This document shows positions 1 through 5,715 of a DNA stretch of 11,312 nt, one piece after another. The number at the start of each line of letters is the position of its first letter. The first letter of the stretch is position 1. Made by a program: the position numbers and the translations under genes. Source of the stretch: SG8-41 sp035574195 (GTDB lineage Bacteria; Pseudomonadota; Gammaproteobacteria; Burkholderiales; SG8-41); NCBI GenBank assembly GCA_035574195.1, contig DATLZE010000004.1, positions 1 through 11,312 on the forward strand, written 5' to 3'. The notes beneath the pieces are model-generated. The model made no database searches. It saw only the letters and a program-made list of their open reading frames with translations, and had not been told where the DNA came from.

Positions 1-384
1 GACCACCTCGTCCACCGCCTTGTCAATGCCGCGCTTCAGATCCATCGGGTTCATGCCGGCGGCCACATACTTCATGCCCTCGGCCACGATCGCCTGCGCG
101 AGCACGGTGGCCGTGGTGGTGCCGTCGCCCGCCACGTCCGAAGTCTTGGAGGCGACCTCCTTCAGCATCTGCGCCCCCATGTTCTCGAACTTGTCCTTGA
201 GCTCGATCTCCTTCGCCACCGACACCCCGTCCTTGGTCACCGTCGGCGCCCCGAACGAGCGCTCGAGCACCACATTGCGCCCCTTCGGACCGAGCGTCAC
301 CTTCACCGCATCGGCCAGGATGTTGACCCCGGCGACGATGCGGTGCCGCGCCGATTCATGAAACTTGACTTCCTTCGCTGCCAT
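1..384 (-). CDS. groL: Chaperonin GroEL (60 kDa subunit), N-terminal part
   Basis: Large subunit of the GroEL/GroES folding chamber, an ATP-driven cytosolic chaperonin. Only the first 128 residues are present; the gene runs off the left edge in frame. The N-terminus MAAKEVKFHE, the LGPKGRN segment at residues 31-37, KDGVSVAKEIEL at 51-63 and the ATP-site DGTTTAT beginning at D87 are all diagnostic of group I chaperonins. Translation starts at the ATG ending at 384, 18 nt after the groES stop, with a strong AGGAGGT ribosome site in that gap. It is the second gene of the groES-groEL operon and shares its heat-shock promoter. No frameshift or missing motif is seen in the visible part. Confidence 0.98.
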   Translation of the reverse strand, partial: MAAKEVKFHESARHRIVAGVNILADAVKVTLGPKGRNVVLERSFGAPTVTKDGVSVAKEIELKDKFENMGAQMLKEVASKTSDVAGDGTTTATVLAQAIVAEGMKYVAAGMNPMDLKRGIDKAVDEVV

Positions 385-402
385 GACTGCTGACCTCCTG
401 AC

Positions 403-696
403 TCACTTGGCTTCGATCACGCCCATGATGTCCTCTTCGCGCATCACGAGCAGCTCTTCGCCCTGGACCTTCACCGTCTGCCCGGAATACTTCCCGAACA
501 GCACCTTGTCACCGACCTTGATGTCGAGCGGGCGGACCTTGCCGTCCTCCAGGATCTTGCCCTTGCCCACCGCCACCACCTCGCCCTGGTCGGGCTTCTC
601 GGCCGCGGTGTCGGGAATCACGATACCGGAGGCGGTCTTGCGCTCCTCCTCCAGCCGCTTGACGATCACGCGGTCGTGCAATGGACGAATCTTCAT
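403..696 (-). CDS. groS: Co-chaperonin GroES (10 kDa)
   Basis: The heptameric lid of the GroEL chamber, cytosolic. The protein has 97 residues, the usual length for a proteobacterial GroES. It begins MKIRPLHDRV and carries the mobile loop (about residues 17-32) with the GroEL-contacting hydrophobic triplet I25-V26-I27, then the GKGKILEDGKV beta-hairpin region and the ending EDIMGVIEAK. An AGGAGG ribosome site lies 7 nt before the ATG. It is the promoter-proximal gene of the groES-groEL operon, with a roughly 70-nt leader behind a sigma-32 promoter and a hairpin at the predicted mRNA start. Confidence 0.98.
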   Translation of the reverse strand: MKIRPLHDRVIVKRLEEERKTASGIVIPDTAAEKPDQGEVVAVGKGKILEDGKVRPLDIKVGDKVLFGKYSGQTVKVQGEELLVMREEDIMGVIEAK

Positions 697-745
697 AGCG
701 AGTGCCTCCTGCTACTTAACTCATTGAATGAAAACTGTTTTTTGT

Positions 746-764
746 GTTAGCGAGGGCCGCTAAC
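746..764 (-). repeat. Perfect inverted repeat at the groES mRNA 5' end
   Basis: GTTAGCG and CGCTAAC form a perfect 7-bp inverted repeat around a 5-nt loop. The repeat lies about 9 to 27 nt downstream of the -10 box of the heat-shock promoter, so it would fold at or very near the 5' terminus of the groESL transcript. It could stabilise the mRNA or act as an operator. It shares the TTAGC/GCTAA half-site cores with the HrcA operator CIRCE, but the arms are far too close together for a CIRCE. Confidence 0.6.
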
Positions 765-772
765 TGCCGTTT

Positions 773-800
773 TTATGGGGGCCGAAAGCGAATTTTCAAG
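773..800 (-). promoter_or_regulatory. Sigma-32 heat-shock promoter of groESL
   Basis: Reading the minus strand, CTTGAA (795-800) is followed after 14 nt by CCCCATAA (773-780). This matches the RpoH (sigma-32) consensus CTTGAA, 13-17 nt spacer, CCCCAT almost perfectly. Predicted transcription start is near 766-768, giving a leader of about 70 nt before the groES ATG. It predicts heat-shock induction of the operon. Confidence 0.88.
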
Positions 801-842
801 CCCCGTCGAATCCGGACCGCCAGCGCAACCGCCCGCACGCCT

Positions 843-862
843 CCCCGCCCGTTCGGGCGGGG
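843..862. repeat. Strong GC hairpin between the EF-hand gene and groES promoter
   Basis: CCCCGCCC, GTTC, GGGCGGGG form a perfect 8-bp stem with a 4-nt loop. It lies about 75 bp past the stop of the EF-hand gene and just upstream of the groES promoter, where a terminator would be useful. Neither strand has a T-run after the stem, so it is not a standard intrinsic terminator. It may act with Rho or as a 3'-end barrier. Confidence 0.45.
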
Positions 863-937
863 GCCGTTCGACAGGCGGATTTATTCCTTCACGGACAGGG
901 TCTTGCCCTGCCTCACACCTTCAGCCCTTCGCCTTGC

Positions 938-1222
938 TTACGTCGCTGGCCGGATGCCGTAGCTCTGCTCGATGTAGCGGCGCAGCTCCTCGGGAGTGAT
1001 GAAGCCGTCGCGATTGATGTCGATGTCGTTGAAGCGCGGGCCGAAATCGAGGTCGCCGCGCACCTCCTCGCGGGTGAGCCGGCCGTCGCGGTCGAGATCG
1101 AGCGCCTTGAACGCCGCCCAGTCGGCCTCGGCCCGCCGCCGGTTGTAGGTCTCCCGGTCGTCGGCGGCCGCGGCAAGCGCAACCGCTCCGAGCAATACCG
1201 CCAACCAGATTCGGTTCTTCAT
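938..1222 (-). CDS. Small secreted EF-hand calcium-binding protein
   Basis: A 94-residue protein of unknown specific role, predicted to bind calcium in the periplasm. A signal peptide is clear: MKNR, a hydrophobic core at residues 5-19, and a cleavage site near AAA/DD at 20-21. The mature part is almost only a pair of EF-hands. Loop 1 is D42-x-D44-x-D46-G47-x-L49 ending E53; loop 2 is D68-x-N70-x-D72-G73-x-I75 ending E79. All ligand positions are occupied, so both sites should work. The ATG at 1222 was chosen over one 39 nt upstream because it has an AAGGAGGA ribosome site and starts a proper signal sequence. It lies on the same strand as groES but is separated from it by a hairpin and the heat-shock promoter, so it is probably its own unit. 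Confidence 0.88.
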   Translation of the reverse strand: MKNRIWLAVLLGAVALAAAADDRETYNRRRAEADWAAFKALDLDRDGRLTREEVRGDLDFGPRFNDIDINRDGFITPEELRRYIEQSYGIRPAT

Positions 1223-1308
1223 GGATTCCTCCTTTCCCTGGGCGCGCCTCGCTGTTCGCACTTGACGGCGCGCGTACTCATTGGTGCGGGGCAGTCCGGG
1301 GAAAGTTT

Positions 1309-1339
1309 CTGGCGCCCGTTATGACGCTATACTGGCGCC
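1309..1339 (+). promoter_or_regulatory. Possible promoter of the alpha/beta hydrolase gene
   Basis: A -10-like TATACT lies at 1328-1333, 40 nt before the ATG, but no good -35 hexamer stands 16-18 nt before it. The octamer CTGGCGCC occurs twice, at 1309-1316 and 1332-1339, on either side of the -10, and each copy contains the palindrome GGCGCC. This could be an operator, though short GC words recur by chance in this DNA. Confidence 0.3.
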
Positions 1340-1373
1340 TCACCGCAACGCCATCGAAAAAAGGGGGAAGACG

Positions 1374-2168
1374 ATGAAGGCCAAGGTAAACGGTATCGAG
1401 ATTCACTACGAGATCGAAGGCAGCGGCCCTTGGGTCACGCTCAGCCATTCGCTCGCCTGCAACCTGCACATGTGGGACGAGCAAATGGAAGTGCTCGCCC
1501 GAAACTACAGGGTGCTGCGCTACGACACGCGCGGCCACGGGCAGTCGAGCGCGCCCGAGGGCGAATACACGCTCGAACAGCTCGCCGACGACGCGAAGGG
1601 GCTGCTCGACGCGCTCGGCATCCGGCACACCCACTGGGTGGGGCTTTCGATGGGCGGCATGATCGGCCAGGCGTTCGCGCTCAAGTATCCCGGCGTCTTG
1701 CAGAGCATGGTGCTCGCCGACACCACCAGCCGCCGCCCGCCGGACGCCGCGAAGATGTGGGGCGAGCGCATCGCCACCGCTCGCGAGAAGGGCATGGAGG
1801 CGCTGGTCGAATCCACGCTCGGGCGCTGGTTCACCGAGCCGTACCGCAACTCGCACAAGGACGTGATGCAGCGCATCGCCGGCTACATTCGCTCGACACC
1901 GGTCGCCGGCTTCATCGGCTGCTGCCATGCCATCTCGCGGGTTGACTACCTCGAGCGGCTGAAGGAGATCAAGATCCCGGTGCTGGTCATGGTCGGCGAG
2001 CACGATCACGGCACTCCGCCCGAGGCCGCGCGCGCGATTCATCAAAACCTGCCAGGCTCGGAGTTGCGGATCATCCCCTCGGCGGCGCACCTCTCCAACG
2101 TCGAACAGGCGAAGATCTTCAACGACGCGCTCCTCGATTTCCTCGGCCGCGCGTCGAGGCGCAGCTAG
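1374..2168 (+). CDS. Alpha/beta hydrolase, 3-oxoadipate enol-lactonase (PcaD)-like
   Basis: A 264-residue cytosolic alpha/beta-fold hydrolase, the usual length for PcaD-type lactonases. The catalytic triad is visible: nucleophile S92 in GLSMGG (90-95), acid D211 in GEHDHGTPPE, and base H239 in SAAHLSNVEQ. The last motif and LSHSLACNLHMWDEQ near residues 23-37 resemble enzymes that open 3-oxoadipate enol-lactone in the beta-ketoadipate pathway. No other aromatic-degradation gene lies here, so the substrate is open; related esterases share these motifs. The ATG at 1374 is preceded by a G-rich AAGGGGGAA ribosome site; the reading frame is open further upstream but encodes no family sequence. The TAG stop shares a CTAG with the stop of the opposing MFS gene. 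Confidence 0.85.
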   Translation: MKAKVNGIEIHYEIEGSGPWVTLSHSLACNLHMWDEQMEVLARNYRVLRYDTRGHGQSSAPEGEYTLEQLADDAKGLLDALGIRHTHWVGLSMGGMIGQAFALKYPGVLQSMVLADTTSRRPPDAAKMWGERIATAREKGMEALVESTLGRWFTEPYRNSHKDVMQRIAGYIRSTPVAGFIGCCHAISRVDYLERLKEIKIPVLVMVGEHDHGTPPEAARAIHQNLPGSELRIIPSAAHLSNVEQAKIFNDALLDFLGRASRRS

Positions 2169-3319
2169 ACCATCCGGTGCCGCGCGTTGCTGCGGAAACT
2201 GTAGTAGCCACCCGCCAGCAACAGCGCCGAGCACGAGATGAACACCGGCGCGAAGCCGAGCGCCGCGCCCAGACCGCCGAATAGCAGCGGCACCGTGACG
2301 TGGGTGCCGTTGTTGAACATCACGCGCAAGCCGGCGCCCTCGGCCGCCCGCCCGTGGGGAGCGAGATGGTAGATGAGCGCCCCCGACACCGGCTGCCCGC
2401 AGCCCACGCCGAGCCCCAGCAGGAACGAAGCCGCCGCGAGCGGCAAGGCATGGGTGAACAGGGGGAAGAGCAGGAACGAGAACCCGGCGAGCACGATCGC
2501 GTAGACCAGCACCTCGAACTCGCCCCACGCGGCCGCGAGCCGCGAAATCACGGTGCGCACGGCGAACACCGCGGCAGCGAACATCGCCATCACCATGCCG
2601 ATCGCGCTCGCCGAGAGCCCCGCGGCGTGCCCGTAGATCGGGAAATAGAACTGGTAGAGGTCCCACGCGGCGGAGAGCAGCCCGCTCGCGATGATGGTGT
2701 TGCGAAGCTGCGGGATGCGCAGCAGATCGAAGGCGCTCGCGCCGGACTCGGCCCCCGCCCCGGCCCGGGCCGCCTTCGGCAGCATCTCGCGCTTCACCCA
2801 CAGCAGGACCGCCGAGGGCACGAGACTTGCGGCGAGCGCGAGGTAGGCCGCACGGTGCCCGCCGAGATAGTCAATGGAGAATCCCGCGATCAGCGGTCCG
2901 AAGAAGATCGCGAGCGAGAACCCGATGGAGAGCAGCGCGTAATTGCGCACGCGCTCTTGCGGCGCGCCGATCGCCCCCGCGCTGCCCTGCACCGCGACGA
3001 AGAAGAACTGGGAGGAGGTGCCGAGCACGAGCGCGGCGAGATAGAGCGTCGCGAGCCCCGGGAAAAAAGCGGGCAGCAGCAGACCGACGAGCACCCCCAG
3101 CGTGCCGCCCAGCATCGGGACGAGCGGCCCCGCCCGGTCCGCGAGCCTGCCAGCGTAGACCGCGAGCAGCACGGGAAGCAGCGCATAGAGCGCCATCAGC
3201 ACCCCCACCGCGAAGGGGTCGGCGCCGAGGCTCAGCGCGTGCAGCGACATCACCACGCGGCTGCCGCCGAACCCGGTGTGGTTGAGCAGGCAAATCAGGG
3301 TGACGAGATAGATCGCCAT
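2165..3319 (-). CDS. Major facilitator superfamily (MFS) transporter
   Basis: A 384-residue inner-membrane transporter of unknown substrate. It is hydrophobic throughout, with about 12 probable membrane helices, and has the MFS loop 2-3 motif as GRLADRAGPLVPMLGG near residues 55-70. A charged central loop (about 190-210, KREMLPKAARAG...) divides the two six-helix halves. The N-terminus runs straight into a helix (MAIYLVTLICLLNHTG) and has no signal peptide. The ATG at 3319 was chosen because the open frame upstream is not membrane-like and has no family character; no clear ribosome site precedes this ATG, so the start is less certain. A perfect inverted repeat overlaps its likely -10 box, suggesting repressor control. 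The TAG stop overlaps the hydrolase stop on the other strand. Confidence 0.87.
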   Translation of the reverse strand: MAIYLVTLICLLNHTGFGGSRVVMSLHALSLGADPFAVGVLMALYALLPVLLAVYAGRLADRAGPLVPMLGGTLGVLVGLLLPAFFPGLATLYLAALVLGTSSQFFFVAVQGSAGAIGAPQERVRNYALLSIGFSLAIFFGPLIAGFSIDYLGGHRAAYLALAASLVPSAVLLWVKREMLPKAARAGAGAESGASAFDLLRIPQLRNTIIASGLLSAAWDLYQFYFPIYGHAAGLSASAIGMVMAMFAAAVFAVRTVISRLAAAWGEFEVLVYAIVLAGFSFLLFPLFTHALPLAAASFLLGLGVGCGQPVSGALIYHLAPHGRAAEGAGLRVMFNNGTHVTVPLLFGGLGAALGFAPVFISCSALLLAGGYYSFRSNARHRMV

Positions 3320-3360
3320 TGGAGGTCGCAACGAGAGGCGCCGCGCGGCAAGCTCGAGGC

Positions 3361-3377
3361 GCGTTATTGTATAACGC
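3361..3377 (-). promoter_or_regulatory. Perfect inverted repeat over the MFS gene promoter
   Basis: GCGTTAT, TGT, ATAACGC form a perfect 7-bp inverted repeat with a 3-nt centre, ending 42 bp before the MFS start codon. On the minus strand it contains TACAAT (3366-3371), 5 of 6 to the sigma-70 -10 consensus; the -35 is weak (CCGAAA at 16 bp). A start near 3359 would give a 40-nt leader. A dyad placed over the -10 is the usual position of a repressor site, so a TetR- or MarR-type regulator encoded elsewhere is plausible. Confidence 0.5.
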
Positions 3378-3504
3378 CCGGCGCGCTTTTCGGGCTCGAA
3401 ATTCCATATAGTGGTCAAGCAGCGGCGACCCCTGGAAAGCGATTCCGCTCTCGGGAACGGCGCGCTGCCCGCAAGCGTTGCCGCTCGCGACCGAGCCGCG
3501 AGTC

Positions 3505-3540
3505 CATAAAATGGCAAGCGCGCGGCAGGGCGCCGCGCGC
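3505..3540 (-). terminator. Intrinsic terminator after the Bug-family gene
   Basis: On the minus strand a perfect 9-bp stem (GCGCGCGGC / GCCGCGCGC, 3518-3540, 5-nt loop) begins one base after the TGA stop of the binding-protein gene. It is followed by TTGCCATTTT, an interrupted T-tract. A second, weaker dyad (CTCGCG / CGCGAG, 3484-3502) follows. The position just past a stop and the tail make termination likely, although the T-run is not ideal. Confidence 0.6.
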
Positions 3541-3541
3541 C

Positions 3542-4510
3542 TCAATCGGCCCGGGCGCCGGTCGCCTTCACCACCGGGCCCCACTTCGCCCACTCGGCCT
3601 TCATGAAGGCGACGAACTGCGCCGGGGGAAGATAGGTCGCGTCCGCGCCTTGCTGCCCGAAGCGCTCCTTCACCTCGGGCAAGGCGAGGATCTTCCCGAG
3701 CTCCTCGCTCAGGCGCGAGACGATCGGTTTCGGGATGCCGGCAGGCCCTGAAATCCCGTACCACACCTTGCCGTCCACCTGCGGATAGCCCAGCTCGGCG
3801 AGCGTCGGCAGCTCCGGATACTTCGAGGAGCGCTGCCCGCCCACCGTGGCGAGCAGCCGAATGCGCCCGGCCTGGACGTGAGGATAGATCGAGGGCAGCG
3901 AGTCGAAGCCGAGCTGCACATTGCCCGCCGCAAGATCCACCACACCCGGCCCGCTGCCCTTGTACGGCACGTGCACAATGGGCGAGCCGGTGGCGGTCTT
4001 GAACATCTCGCCGACGAGGTGCGGCATGCCGCCGCTGCCCGAGGAATAGAAGTGCAGCGTGTTCGGTTTCGCGCGGGCGAGCGCGATCAGCTCCTTCACC
4101 GACTTCACCGGCAGCGCCGCGTTCGCCGCCACGTACATCGGCAGGCTGGTCGCGAGCCCGACGTGGGTGAAGTCCCGCAGCGCGTCGTACGGCAGCTTCG
4201 TGTAGAGCACCGGACCGACGCCGTGGGTGGTCGAGGAGGACCAGAGCAGGGTGTGCCCATCGGGCGTCGCCTTCGCCGTGATATCGGAGGCGATGGTCCC
4301 GCCGGCCCCCCCGCGGTTCTCGCCCACCACGTTCTGGCCCAAGGCCTCGGCGAGCTTCTGCGCGACGATGCGCGCGGTGAAGTCCGCCGCGCCTCCGGGA
4401 GGCACCGCGATGATGAGGCGGATCGGGCGCGCCGGATAGGGCTGCGCCCATGCCGTGTGCACCTGCCACAACGCAAGCGCGGACAGCATCAATGTCACGG
4501 TCTTTCTCAT
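3542..4510 (-). CDS. Bug/TctC-family tripartite tricarboxylate transporter substrate-binding protein
   Basis: A periplasmic solute-binding protein of 322 residues, the standard length for the Bug (Bordetella uptake gene) family that feeds TctAB-type carriers with carboxylates or related small solutes. It has a signal peptide (MRKTVTLMLSALALWQVHTAWA, cleavage after A22) and then the family start YPARPIRLIIAVPPGGAAD with the ligand-loop PGGAAD at 38-43. The mid-protein YKGSGPGVVDLAAGNVQLGFDS block is also typical. The ATG at 4510 has a GAGGAG ribosome site 8 nt upstream. No tctA or tctB membrane genes are present, so it is an orphan binding protein, as is common in betaproteobacteria. It lies 75 nt downstream of egtD on the same strand and ends in an intrinsic terminator. 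The ligand cannot be read from sequence. Confidence 0.93.
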   Translation of the reverse strand: MRKTVTLMLSALALWQVHTAWAQPYPARPIRLIIAVPPGGAADFTARIVAQKLAEALGQNVVGENRGGAGGTIASDITAKATPDGHTLLWSSSTTHGVGPVLYTKLPYDALRDFTHVGLATSLPMYVAANAALPVKSVKELIALARAKPNTLHFYSSGSGGMPHLVGEMFKTATGSPIVHVPYKGSGPGVVDLAAGNVQLGFDSLPSIYPHVQAGRIRLLATVGGQRSSKYPELPTLAELGYPQVDGKVWYGISGPAGIPKPIVSRLSEELGKILALPEVKERFGQQGADATYLPPAQFVAFMKAEWAKWGPVVKATGARAD

Positions 4511-4550
4511 AACGTCATCTCCTCGCGCAGTGGTCCCCGCGCTCGGGCTC

Positions 4551-4580
4551 ATTGTGTGCCAGGGAGCATGCCTATCACAA
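4551..4580 (-). promoter_or_regulatory. Candidate promoter of the Bug-family gene
   Basis: In the 75-nt gap after egtD the minus strand reads TTGTGA (4575-4580), 18 nt, then CACAAT (4551-4556); each hexamer matches 4 of 6 consensus sigma-70 positions. The predicted start near 4544 gives a leader of about 34 nt. Weak, but it would allow expression independent of egtD. Confidence 0.35.
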
Positions 4581-4585
4581 CCGCC

Positions 4586-5578
4586 TCAGATGCTTCTCGC
4601 CGCCCGCGGCGGGACCACCAAGTAGTGCACGGCGAACAGGCGCCCGGCGTCCGTCCAGCACGCCGCCGGCGCGAGCCCCGCGGAGCGCGCGAGCGCCTGA
4701 AACTCGCGCACCGAGTACTTGTACGAATTCTCGGTGTGGATGGTCTCCCCGGCGCGCAAGCGGATCACGCGCCCGGCGAGCCGCACGCGCTGTTCGCGCG
4801 CGCTCACGAGATGCATCTCGACGCGCCCGCGCGCCGCGTTGTAGAACGCGCGATGGCGGAACGCGGACAGGTCGAAGTCGGCGCCGAGTTCGCGATTCAC
4901 GCGCGCGAGAAGATTGAGGTTGAAGGCGGCCGTCACCCCGCGCGCGTCGTCGTAGGCCGCCTCGAGCCGCGCCCGGTCTTTCTTGAGGTCCACTCCGATC
5001 AGCAGCCCTCCGCCCGGACCCGCGAGCGCACGGGCGTTCGCGAGGAACCGCCGCGCCTCGCCGACAGTGAAATTGCCGATGGTCGAGCCCGGGAAATAGA
5101 TCACGCGGCGCGCCCGCAGGGCGAGAATCTCCGGCGGCAGCGCAAGCGGGCGCGTGTAGTCCGCGCACACGGCGATGATCGCGAGCCGGGGGAAGAGGCG
5201 CGCGAGCGCGCGACACGAGGCCCTGAGCTGTTGCGCGGCGATATCGATCGGCACATAGACCGCGGGCGCGGCCGCTGCGATGAGGATGCGAGTCTTGCGG
5301 CTGTTGCCGCTGCCGTATTCGATCAGCATGCAGCCCCGCCCGAGGCGGCGCGCCATCTCGCGCGCGTGCGCGCGCATGATCGCCGTCTCGGTGCGCGTCG
5401 GATAGTACTCGGGCAGCCGGCAGATCGCCTCGAACAGGGCGCAACCGCGCTCGTCGTAGAAGTACTTGGGAGGCAACGCCTTGCGCGGGCGCGAGAGCCC
5501 GGCGAGCACCTCCGCGCGGAAGCGGCCGGCCGCGGGTCGCAAGTCGTGAAACGAAAAAATTTCGCGCTGCAACGGCAT
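4586..5578 (-). CDS. egtD: L-histidine N-alpha-methyltransferase EgtD
   Basis: Transfers three methyl groups from S-adenosylmethionine to the alpha-amino group of histidine, making hercynine, the first step of ergothioneine synthesis; cytosolic. The protein has 330 residues, close to the roughly 320 of mycobacterial EgtD. Visible family blocks: KALPPKYFYDERGCALFEAI (33-52), the EYYPTRTE element (57-64), the SAM-site EYGSGNSRKTR (87-97), PIDIAAQQL (110-118), CADYTRPL (138-145), FPGSTIGNF (162-170) with the substrate-contacting Asn169, and E283-N-S285 near the C-terminus at the equivalent of the E282/S284 pair of the mycobacterial enzyme. The ATG at 5578 fits the domain start, though its ribosome site is poor. 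No egtB or egtC is adjacent. It lies 137 nt downstream of pbpG on the same strand, behind two heptamer arrays. Confidence 0.93.
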   Translation of the reverse strand: MPLQREIFSFHDLRPAAGRFRAEVLAGLSRPRKALPPKYFYDERGCALFEAICRLPEYYPTRTETAIMRAHAREMARRLGRGCMLIEYGSGNSRKTRILIAAAAPAVYVPIDIAAQQLRASCRALARLFPRLAIIAVCADYTRPLALPPEILALRARRVIYFPGSTIGNFTVGEARRFLANARALAGPGGGLLIGVDLKKDRARLEAAYDDARGVTAAFNLNLLARVNRELGADFDLSAFRHRAFYNAARGRVEMHLVSAREQRVRLAGRVIRLRAGETIHTENSYKYSVREFQALARSAGLAPAACWTDAGRLFAVHYLVVPPRAARSI

Positions 5579-5625
5579 GAGCCGTCCGGATAACGAGAAG
5601 CGGCCGGTGGGGGCGGTGGTCGAAT

Positions 5626-5654
5626 GCGAGCAACGAGGCACCGAGCAGCGAGCG
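5626..5654. repeat. Degenerate heptamer tandem array (NCGAGCA)
   Basis: Four consecutive units lie in the pbpG-egtD gap: GCGAGCA, ACGAGGCA (one extra base), CCGAGCA and GCGAGCG. The shared core is CGAGCA. No coding frame explains it. It is separated by 21 bp from a second heptamer array of different sequence. Confidence 0.55.
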
Positions 5655-5675
5655 GCCGCCCTGGGGCGCCGCACC

Positions 5676-5703
5676 TCACGCTTCACGCTTTGCGTTTCAC
5701 GCT
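5676..5703. repeat. Heptamer tandem array (TCACGCT)
   Basis: Four adjacent 7-bp units: TCACGCT, TCACGCT, TTGCGTT, TCACGCT. Three are identical and the third differs by three transitions. On the minus (transcribed) strand the unit reads AGCGTGA. The array begins about 12 bp after the pbpG stop codon. Short tandem heptamers between genes are known in several bacterial groups; a function here is unknown. Confidence 0.7.
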
Positions 5704-5715
5704 CCTGCGCCGGCC

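Noticed and set aside
746..764. CIRCE (HrcA operator)
   Set aside because: Half-site cores fit, but CIRCE needs 9-bp arms separated by 9 bp; here the arms are 7 bp with a 5-bp centre. Kept only as an inverted repeat.
843..862. Intrinsic terminator of the EF-hand gene
   Set aside because: The stem is strong but no T-tract follows on either strand; listed as a hairpin only.
1309..1339. CTGGCGCC direct repeat as a firm operator
   Set aside because: An 8-bp GC word containing a self-palindrome is likely to recur by chance at this base composition; kept only as a low-confidence note.
2300..3751. 483-codon open frame on the plus strand
   Set aside because: Shadow of the MFS gene; no ribosome site or family features.
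3878..5593. 571-codon open frame on the plus strand
   Set aside because: Opposite to the Bug gene and egtD, no recognisable domain, arginine-rich shadow composition.
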